From Catonia carolina (taxonomy: Eukaryota; Arthropoda; Insecta; Hemiptera; Achilidae): a stretch of DNA of 64,000 nt. Below are positions 56,694-64,000 of the stretch, in pieces (the stretch's first letter is position 1; each line of letters opens with the position of its first letter). A program made the position numbers and the translations under genes. The stretch is taken from assembly GCA_035578175.1 (NCBI GenBank), contig JAQMRL010000008.1, positions 6,858,883 to 6,922,882 of the forward strand, given 5' to 3'. The notes beneath the pieces are model-generated. The model worked only from the letters and a program-made list of their open reading frames with translations. It did not search any database and was not told where the DNA came from.

Positions 56694-57623
56694 GATTGGA
56701 AAGTTTTAAGAATGGGCTTGTAATGGTACAATGGTGGTACTTACATGCTACTGTGATGCATCTCCTTCAAAATAGTTCCCTTTTGACTGAACACACAGAC
56801 TCCAATGGTGTTTCCACTTTTGGAAACATTCCTGGAAATTTTTTTCCTGGAGTGTGTTAAGAACGCTCTCCGTATTTGCCTGGATGTCTTTAATCGAGTC
56901 AAATCGCTTCCCTTTCAGTGAAAATTTCAGTTTAGGAAACAGTTAGAAGTCCGCAGGGGCCAAATCAGGGGAATATGGCGGTTGTGGAAGCACAGGAATG
57001 TTGAATTTGGTCAAAAATTCAACGATGGAGAAGTCACGATGAGCCGGAGCATTGTCATGGTGTAGAACCCAACTCCTATCTTTCCACAATGCAGGCCTTT
57101 TCTACCGCACCTTTTCGCGCAAACGCTGAAGGACACATTTGTAGTATTCCTGGTTAATTGTCTGTCCTCCAGGCGTAAATTCATGATGCACAATACCAGT
57201 ATAATCGAAAAAGGAATCGAAAAGACGACCAGACCGTGGTTCATCTTCAAATGATTTGCAGCCATTTTTAAACCTGTTGAACCAGACAAAAACATTTGAC
57301 TGGCTCATACAATTATCTTCAAAAGCTGTTTTTAATAGTTCATAAGTCTCAGAAGCTGATTTCCTGGTTTTGAAACAAAATTTCACACAATATCGTTGCT
57401 TCGTTTTTACATCCATTTTCACGCAGACAGAATCCGGCAACAAGCACTAACAGACCCACACTCAACCAGCTGCCACAGCAAACTGAATAAAGGAAATGCA
57501 GTTTCCTGTCAGAGGGCGTTCAAGGACAAGGCAATGACTCACTCCCCACTCTCCGTATACCCACCCCCCAAACAAATAAGCAGTACCAAATCCATTCTTA
57601 AAACTTTCCAATCACACTTCGTA
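56694..57623 (-). mobile_element. Mariner deletion derivative, third family
   Basis: TIR TACGAGGTGTGATTGGAAAG at both ends, TA flanks. The minus strand starts MDVKTKQRYCVKFCFKTRKS, reaches EDEPRSGR, then jumps by deletion to FFDYTGIVHHEFTPGGQTIN; further on, HHDNAPAHRDFS and PPYSPDLAPADF follow with stops. The first catalytic Asp region is deleted. Confidence 0.85.
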
Positions 57624-58095
57624 TATGTACCTTTTTTATAATTCTAGGACTAACAAGCTTAAGTAATAGTTGAAAACTTTCTTTTGACATCCGATAAAAA
57701 GACTTAAATTTATTTTCATCGCAGGAGAGTTCCTGAGCACACACATACACTCCTCTATTACGATTATTACTTATGCACGGTGATACCCAACAGCTGCGTT
57801 GTTTTTTCTGTTTTTTTCGTAGATGATGATGATGATAATAAGCAACGACTAGATCTTCTTCGTCACTTGACATTATGCAAACTCCAGGTGGATTCAAAGA
57901 AAAAGTTTGCGTCGAGGTCAAGTCTCCTCGATGTGCAAACATGCTCGACACGAATAATTTTTCGGTTGAGTTGAGGTCTAGTCATTTTAATCGCATCGTG
58001 GTCGTGTTTCACTGGTGTGAGAATGACCTTACTGTGACATGACTGTGAAATATCATTTCTTATCTCACCATAATATTTTTTAAATGTTTTTTATT

Positions 58096-58257
58096 TTATT
58101 TTTTTACTGTTTTGCTATTTCTGCTATTAATGCAGACGGTGGAGAATGATGATGTATGAAAATGAGTGATGAAAAAATCCCAGACCTGACTGGGAATCGA
58201 ACCCGATATCTTGATGTAGAAGCCAGTTGCACTAACCACTACGCCAACAGGCTGGCC
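58096..58257 (-). mobile_element. SINE-E
   Basis: Minus strand head TTGGCGTAGTGGTTAGTGC, B box GGGTTCGATTCCCAGTCAGG, tail CACCGTCTGCATTAATAGC. Confidence 0.8.
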
Positions 58258-58555
58258 ACCATAATAGAACTTTAAGGGTTGTCTGAAAAGTAATTTTGTT
58301 TAATTTTGTTGGCGTGTTTGTGAATATTTTTAAGTGATTTCATTTTAAATTGATATTGTATTCAGATTAGAGACTGAAGTTAACCTAAAAATGTGTACCT
58401 CGAAAGTATTTGGGTGTAACTCCTTTGTCAAAAGTAGATAAGAAAAAATGGCAGGACTATGTTTACGTGAGTGATGTAGGACAAAATTGAACAGCAAAAT
58501 AAGCACACGTATCTAATCTTTCCACCATGATACCTAACTCCCTTCTTTTGACTTA
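58258..58555. other. Unassigned DNA
   Basis: Short frame MCTSKVFGCNSFVKSR stops early. Nothing else recognised. Confidence 0.3.
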
Positions 58556-58730
58556 ATTCTGCCTGTCCTGTGGCGTAGTAATTAGCACAATTGGATTCTA
58601 CGCCGGGGTTCTAGGTTCGATTCCCCATCAGGTCTGGCATTTTTTCTTCACTCATCTTCATCTATCATCCATCTCATCGTTTGCATTAGCAGTAATTGCA
58701 AAACATTTGGACGTAAAACTAAAAAAAGAA
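58556..58730 (+). mobile_element. SINE-E, variant
   Basis: TGTGGCGTAGTAATTAGCAC, TAGGTTCGATTCCCCATCAG, GTCTGGCATTTTTTCTTCAC and an A-rich tail. A TTTTGACTT(..)ATTCT-type duplication flanks it. Confidence 0.75.
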
Positions 58731-58774
58731 AAGATTTTTTGACTTCTGATTCTACCTCTCAACTTTCACTCCAA

Positions 58775-59611
58775 TATGAAGGGGTATCCAAAAGTAACCG
58801 AAATAGCATTTCCGTGGACGGTGCATGTGTAGTACACATTTCTGCCGTACAGACGAGGTATAGCGCAACTCAACTCATTGCGAGTTCATGGTTCCGCTCG
58901 CTGCCCTACGCACCTTACTCGCCTGATCTGGCTCCGTGCGACTTTTTCTTATTTCCACACATGAAAAGGGACATTAAAGGACACAGATTTGACAACATTG
59001 AAGCGGTCAAGAAAAAAATGAGGGAGGAGCTGTCAGCCATTTCTAAAGATGATCACAAAAAATGTTTTGAACAGTGGAAGCACCGGCGGAATAAATGTAT
59101 TAGTTGTAATTGAGAGTATTTTGAAGGGGATAAGGTGGTTTTGCCCATAACAGACAGGTGGAGTGTCAAATTATTTACACTCAATCTGTTAGTTGCAGTG
59201 CTAAAATAAATAGTTCTGTTTCTTATCACATGATCAGCCAATTAAATGACTGAATCATTTAAGAACAGAAGAGGTAGAGGTGTAAAAGACACTAATCAGA
59301 GTTATCTCATCTGAAAGTAATGGATTTCATTATACAGCCAGACCCTGTGGTGAATGAAGTGAAAGTGTCATTTGCAGAGTGGAAAATGTATGCTTTTCAG
59401 AGGGCCTGGCATGCTGATAAGTGTACTTTTCCACTCAGTGAGGAAGGCAATGGTAAACCACCTCACTCCTCGTTTTACTTAGTAAAACCTCTACAGGTTC
59501 AAACCAGCCTTTTGGCTGATGACCTAAACAGCAACAAGGTTGTTTTTTAAATAATTGAAAATAAATACCTTCTAAAAAATAATTCCGGTTTCTTTTGGGT
59601 ACCCCCTCGTA
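58775..59611 (+). mobile_element. Mariner deletion derivative with SINE-C
   Basis: Same family as the intact mariner at 16247: left TIR diverged (TATGAAGGGGTATCCAAAAG), right TIR CTTTTGGGTACCCCCTCGTA. The inner part keeps only PYAPYSPDLAPCDFFLFPHM and the C-terminus (CFEQWKHRRNKCISCN). SINE-C inserted at 59141-59536. Confidence 0.88.
59141..59536 (+). mobile_element. SINE-C, full length
   Basis: GCCCATAACAGACAGGTGGA to CCTAAACAGCAAC. An 11-bp duplication AAGGTGGTTTT / AAGGTTGTTTT inside the mariner sequence fixes the SINE ends. Confidence 0.9.
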
Positions 59612-60160
59612 TATTGTTCAACACTCATTTTCATCTATCACTCTTCACCGTCTGCATTATTCTCACTGTGTAAAATAAAAAGAGAAATACGTATACAAAA
59701 GAGTTGCCAAAATTTATATAAAGCAATTATTAAATTAAACATTTTTTGCAACTTTTTTACTACTGTAACGAAAGATTAAACCTAACATTTTTGGTTTAGT
59801 AATTAACAACATTGTTTTGATAATTATCAAAATAATTTTTTGATTATATTAAATAAATTTCATACCGAAAAGTTTCACCAATTTTGTAAAATGTTTTCGA
59901 AAAATATTTTTTTTGGTAAGTAAAAACATCAATATTTATACATTTGTGTGTAATTTTTATAATATTTTCTATACATAATATATATTATATATAATTAAGT
60001 GGCCTTTTAAATGAATTTTGTAAATTTTTTGTTTTTGTTTTTTTGAGAAAACGATTTGAATATTTATACATTTCTTCGTTTTGTAAATTTTAATGAATGT
60101 AGTTGGTATGTAGCTTTTTCATTAATCGATGTATGTATAGTCCATTCAAAATAGTATGTT
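59612..60160. other. Unassigned AT-rich DNA
   Basis: No gene or recognised repeat. Confidence 0.3.
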
Positions 60161-60282
60161 AGTATTCAAAAATAAATCTTTATCGAATGCATCCTGCAGT
60201 TTAAAATTAATTCTATTTTATATAATGAATTTATGTAATAAATTTCACTAACCTTCCTTTTTAACTGCGTCAACTTTTATTT

Positions 60283-60326
60283 GTCACTTACACGTGTTTC
60301 GGTGGATCCACCATCATCAGAGTAAA
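60283..60326 (-). ncRNA. Hammerhead ribozyme motif
   Basis: Minus strand: TTTACT, CTGATGA, T, GGTGGATCCACC, GAAA, CACGTGTA, AGTGAC. Core intact; helix I is shorter than in the partner copy. Confidence 0.7.
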
Positions 60327-60477
60327 TAACATATAATTGAAACTAAAAACTTTATTTATTAAAAATCTACAGAAAATGATACATCTTCAGTCATTTGTAT
60401 AAAACTGTTTTACAAATGTATACTTGTATACTTTTTTAAAACTGTTATACAAATGTATACTTGTATACTTTTATACA

Positions 60478-60795
60478 ATTTTTTTTTGAAATCCCTAATT
60501 TGTGTACGTTGCAATCTGTTCAATTCAGAACAATAAGCAACCCCATGACCCAATGAGATGTGTATGACGTGTAAATGAGGTGTAGTCTTGTACAGACTCA
60601 AGTCGACCATTCCTGAGAGAGTATGGTTAATTGAACCCCAACCATCAAAGTACACCGGTAACCACCGTCTAGCATTCAAATCTGTATAAAAGTAACTACC
60701 TTTACGAGGATTTGAACCAGGAACCTTCGTCTCCAAAATCAGCTGTTAAACAGCTGATTTTGGCGACAACTTTACCTCTAGACTAACGTGGTGGA
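60478..60795 (-). mobile_element. SINE-B, full length
   Basis: Minus strand copy from CACGTTAGTCTAGAGGTAAAG down to the T-run at 60478. Confidence 0.83.
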
Positions 60796-60854
60796 TTTTT
60801 TTCATCTTCTGTAGATTTTTAATAAATAAAGTTTTTAGTTTCAATTATATGTTA

Positions 60855-60898
60855 TTTACTCTGATGATGGTGGATCCACTGAAACACATGTAAGTAAA
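60855..60898 (+). ncRNA. Hammerhead ribozyme motif, mirror copy
   Basis: TTTACT/AGTAAA helix I (six perfect pairs), CTGATGA, T, GGTGGATCCACT, GAAA, CACATGTA. Core intact; helix III has a central mismatch. Confidence 0.7.
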
Positions 60899-60968
60899 GA
60901 TAAAAGTTGACGCAGTTGAAAAGGAAGGTTAGTGAAATTGATTATATAAATTCATTATATAAAATAGA

Positions 60969-61800
60969 ATATGTTAGTACTGTATTACTTAAACGGAATA
61001 AAAATAGAACGAATTTGGTAATGTGCTCATGAGTCTGTGCTAGAGCGGATGCCAAATAAGTTTGCTGGTGTAGCTGCGTGAACAGTTCGGATTCAGTTGA
61101 TAGATATCGTGTCTTCGTACCGAACTGCCTTTTAAATCACATGCACTGAATGATGTAAATTATCATCTATTAGCGACGTTAAAAACATTCAATTGTAAAC
61201 ATTGTAAACAACAATTAACGCCTACCACTTACAACACATTACAGATTAATGTTTTCAGGTTAGCCTATATATAACGTTGCGAGAGTGACGTGACTCTGGT
61301 GACAGCTAGTACACCACTCGCTGAGGGAACTGTGCGCGCCATTAACAAAATAAACCTTCTGCACACTTCAGAAAACCAGCAGGCTTATTTGGCGTTCGCT
61401 CTTTTCAATTCTACTTGATACATTTTTTCCGTTCATCCGACATCTGGTCCACCTGTTTACAACGTGTAATCAGGATTTAACTATATCTGGAAAATACTAG
61501 ATAACTACAGGTTTGTAACTTGTTCAGGAAGTAAATACCATCTTAGTTTGAAGAAAACCACTAATGTACTGGTTGTACCATAAGTCTGTACCCATTATTA
61601 AACTAACCAAAACATTGTATAACTAATGAACGTGATTAAACATACCACACCGAAACTAAAAATACTATAGTGCACGTCACGAAAGAAGTTCACTGTAAAG
61701 ACCCCTCAACCAATCTAATACAATTTTGTATTTATTTCATTTTATTTGTAATTTTAAAATGTTGCTGACGTCATGTGGCAAAACCTTGCTCGTTAGTTTG
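60969..61800. other. Unassigned DNA
   Basis: No open frame or known repeat. A GC-richer patch at 61270-61340 has no recognised signal. Confidence 0.3.
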
Positions 61801-61802
61801 GT

Positions 61803-61818
61803 GGCCCTGAAAAGGGCC
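61803..61818 (-). promoter_or_regulatory. Histone-type 3' stem-loop
   Basis: Minus strand GGCCCTTTTCAGGGCC: 6-bp stem, 4-nt TTTC loop, followed by ACCA. This is the consensus fold of replication-dependent histone mRNA 3' ends. No histone coding frame lies upstream on the minus strand within the window. Confidence 0.6.
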
Positions 61819-61834
61819 GTTTAATTGTTTTGGT

Positions 61835-61850
61835 GGCACTTAAAAGTGCC
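61835..61850 (-). promoter_or_regulatory. Second histone-like stem-loop
   Basis: Minus strand GGCACTTTTAAGTGCC with the same 6-bp stem and 4-nt loop (TTTA), again followed by ACCA. A shared TTTTGGTGGC flank (plus strand) suggests a local duplication of the unit. Confidence 0.5.
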
Positions 61851-62060
61851 GTTGTTGGCGGTCGGAAGCGGCGAGCTGGTGTGGTGGAAGTGGAGCCTGA
61901 AGAGTGACAGCTCGGCTACCGGGTTCAGGCCTAGCCTTCCCTCAGCGGCAGTTGGGTCCCCTCTGCAGCGTGGCACAGGTGGCCCCCAGAGCCCTTTTTT
62001 AGAGAAATTGCTCGACTGGTGGGAGGGGTAAGGTGAGGAAGTGGAGAAGTACACAATAAA
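61851..62060. other. GC-rich block, origin unknown
   Basis: Frames on both strands (61825-62031 +, 61821-62084 -) are open but show no family resemblance. The GC content stands out from the flanks. Confidence 0.3.
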
Positions 62061-62859
62061 CTCCCACCCGTCTAAATTTATCATGCTTATCTTACCTTCT
62101 AAATTCTAACATAAAAAATTCTTCTAAATTTATCATGTGTATCTTACATCTGTACCTCTTCGGTTGTTAAATGCTTGTCATATAATTAGATGACCATGTG
62201 ATAAGAAGAAACAGAACTATTTTTTGTAGCCCTGGAACTAGCAAATTCCCCCACCTCTTTGTTGGATGTTCAAATTTAATGTCAGTGTTCAACCAGATTT
62301 TACCATGGTAAATCGAAGACCTACTGTATACAGTAATTTGAAACTTGTATAGAATTTTTTTTCTATTCGGTACAAATACATATTCTAAATAATTGTTGTT
62401 AGACTTTGTGTATTTATTATAGTACCTTTCAGTACTGTTAATATGCTTTTTATAAATTAGTAAAGTTGTCTAGCTTTTGTACCACTTAAACGTTGTAAAC
62501 TATACAATATGTGTTTTTTTAAATATTTTGTAAATTTCTGACTGATTGTCTTTTGTGGAGTGATTTAAATATTTTATCATTTTTTTTATGTATTTTTAAG
62601 ATTTTTTTTAAATTGTGAGATGTGTTTTATTGATGGGATCTGTGTACCTAAATACATGTTCAAATGGATATAATTTTGACCTCTTTTCTTAAAAACCATT
62701 GGAGGTTACCGTCTGCAACATTACAGGCTTATTCAGACAAAAATTTATAAATGTGGGTAATAAAATTATTAAATTTCTTTATTCAATCTTTGAGATTATT
62801 AAAATATTTAAAATTTTAAATGTTTTATGTAATCGTTTCAATTTTATCAATACTTTGTT
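62061..62859. other. AT-rich DNA with a SINE-C scrap
   Basis: A SINE-C 5' remnant on the minus strand at about 62150-62245; otherwise nothing recognised. Confidence 0.4.
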
Positions 62860-64000
62860 TAAAACGCTTGGTACTTTACAATGTATTTAAATGATTTAGA
62901 ATGAGTTCAAATATTGTTCTTGTAAAATTTCAGCTTGATCCTTTAAAGGTTTCAAAGGTTTCCTTCAAAGCGTTTTACGCTTGGTAGTTTACAATGTATT
63001 TAAATGATTTAGAATGAGTTCAAATATTGTTCTTGTAAAATTTCAGCTTGATCCTTTAAAGGTTTCAAAGGTTTCCTTCAAAGCGTTTTACGCTTGGTAG
63101 TTTACAATGTATTTAAATGATTTAGAATGAGTTCAAATATTGTTCTTGTAAAATTTCAGCTTGATCCTTTAAAGGTTTCAAAGTTTTCCTTCAAAGCGTT
63201 TTACGCTTGGTAGTTTACAATGTATTTAAATGATTTAGAATGAGTTCAAATATTGTTCTTGTAAAATTTCAGCTTGATCCTTTAAAGGTTTCAAAGGTTT
63301 CCTTCAAAGCGTTTTACGCTTGGTAGTTTACAATGTATTTAAATGATTTAGAATGAGTTCAAATATTGTTCTTGTAAAATTTCAGCTTGATCCTTTAAAG
63401 GTTTCGAAGTTTTCCTTCAAAGCGTTTTACGCTTGGTAGTTTACAATGTATTTAAATGATTTAGAATGAGTTCAAATATTGTTCTTGTAAAATTTCAGCT
63501 TGATCCTTTAAAGGTTTCAAAGGTTTCCTTCAAAGCGTTTTACGCTTGGTAGTTTACAATGTATTTAAATGATTTAGAATGAGTTCAAATATTGTTCTTG
63601 TAAAATTTCAGCTTGATCCTTTAAAGGTTTCAAAGGTTTCCTTCAAAGCGTTTTACGCTTGGTAGTTTACAATGTATTTAAATGATTTAGAATGAGTTCA
63701 AATATTGTTCTTGTAAAATTTCAGCCTGATCCTTTAAAGGTTTCAAAGTTTTCCTTCAAAGCGTTTTACGCTTGGTAGTTTACAATGTATTTAAATGATT
63801 TAGAATGAGTTCAAATATTGTTCTTGTAAAATTTCAGCTTGATCCTTTAAAGGTTTCAAAGGTTTCCTTCAAAGCGTTTTACGCTTGGTAGTTTACAATG
63901 TATTTAAATGATTTAGAATGAGTTCAAATATTGTTCTTGTAAAATTTCAGCTTGATCCTTTAAAGGTTTCAAAGTTTTCCTTCAAAGCGTTTTACGCTTG
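62860..64000. repeat. Satellite, 113-bp monomer, about ten copies, open at right edge
   Basis: Monomers repeat every 113 bp (for example GGTTTCAAAGG at 62948 and 63061, and the aligned site at 63174). The monomer contains CGTTTTACGCTTGGTAGTTT and ATTTAAATGATTTAGAATG. Copies are 98-100% alike. A G/T variant in CAAAG(G/T)TTTCC follows the order G G T G T, G G T G T across ten copies. The first monomer at 62860-62948 is the most diverged (GGTACTTTAC). Confidence 0.97.

Larger units (their letters stand above)
55526..58023 (-). mobile_element. PIF/Harbinger-like element with nested HINE-like and mariner
   Basis: Inverted ends CTCCCACCAGTGATACTCGAC / GTCGTGTTTCACTGGTGTGAG (imperfect). The minus-strand frame at 57598-57951 has the N-terminal motif of Harbinger transposases: CAQELSCDENKFKSFYRMSK then ESFQLLLKLVSPRI. 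The catalytic part is missing. HINE-like copy n and a mariner derivative fill the left half. Confidence 0.65.
60165..60968. mobile_element. Palindromic Penelope-like pair with SINE-B inside
   Basis: Same family as 8487-8882 (AAATAAATCTTTATCGAATGCATCCTGCAG-type left end). Arms about 60200-60375 and 60795-60965; SINE-B at 60478-60795 near the centre. Target duplication TATGTTAGTA. Each arm has one hammerhead motif. Confidence 0.62.

Noticed and set aside
59320..59550. Repeated frame QPDPVVNEVKVSFAEWK seen in several SINE-C copies
   Set aside because: Conservation follows from recent copying; frames break in other copies and no protein family is recognised.

Overview
This is eukaryotic, AT-rich DNA, almost certainly from an arthropod and most likely an insect. 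It has spliceosomal introns, mariner, pogo, PIF and hAT-type DNA transposons, tRNA-derived SINEs, Jockey-like LINE ends and Penelope-like pieces. The order of insect cannot be fixed from the sequence alone; a repeat-rich insect with large introns fits.

Two host genes sit head to head. On the minus strand a ZGPAT homologue (CCCH zinc finger plus G-patch protein) runs from its start codon at 33480 down to at least 5183. Nine exons can be joined in frame to give about 473 residues; the last coding exon was not found and is probably beyond the left edge. On the plus strand a complete Rab9 gene has three coding exons (34136-34348, 45638-45835, 51580-51837) giving 222 residues. Only 655 bp separate the two start codons, which suggests a shared promoter region. 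All other long open frames belong to mobile elements or are accidents of simple repeats.

The introns and flanks are packed with repeats. (1) An element of about 940 bp with 13-bp subterminal inverted repeats, an internal CA/GT microsatellite and a terminal hairpin, here called HINE-like because its layout resembles Helentron-associated elements; about a dozen copies. (2) Four SINE families, called A, B, C and E here. A, B and E have tRNA-like pol III boxes; C is about 400 bp and ends in (CAA)n. (3) Mariner-superfamily elements: one intact copy (16247-17575), one near-intact copy with a mutated active site (35424-36798), and several deletion or fold-back derivatives. (4) Penelope-like ends carrying hammerhead ribozyme motifs, mostly as inverted pairs. 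(5) Pogo-like, PIF/Harbinger-like and hAT-like non-autonomous elements, and LINE 3' ends.

By region: 1-5180 has unassigned DNA, a LINE relic and a GC-rich hairpin cluster. 5183-33480 is ZGPAT with its repeat-filled introns. 33481-34135 is the shared 5' region. 34136-51837 is Rab9, with a transposon in intron 1 and a pogo-like element of about 3.5 kb in intron 2 that holds other insertions. 51838-61000 is a nest of palindromic and transposon sequence. 61800-62060 holds two histone-type 3' stem-loops without a visible histone gene. From 62860 to the right edge runs a 113-bp satellite with a five-monomer higher-order pattern.

The most interesting patterns are: HINE-like 3' ends lying in sense orientation just upstream of four separate exon acceptors; hammerhead ribozymes arranged as inverted pairs; and two unrelated mariner families rebuilt in the same way, with the 5' half replaced by an inverted copy of the 3' end.
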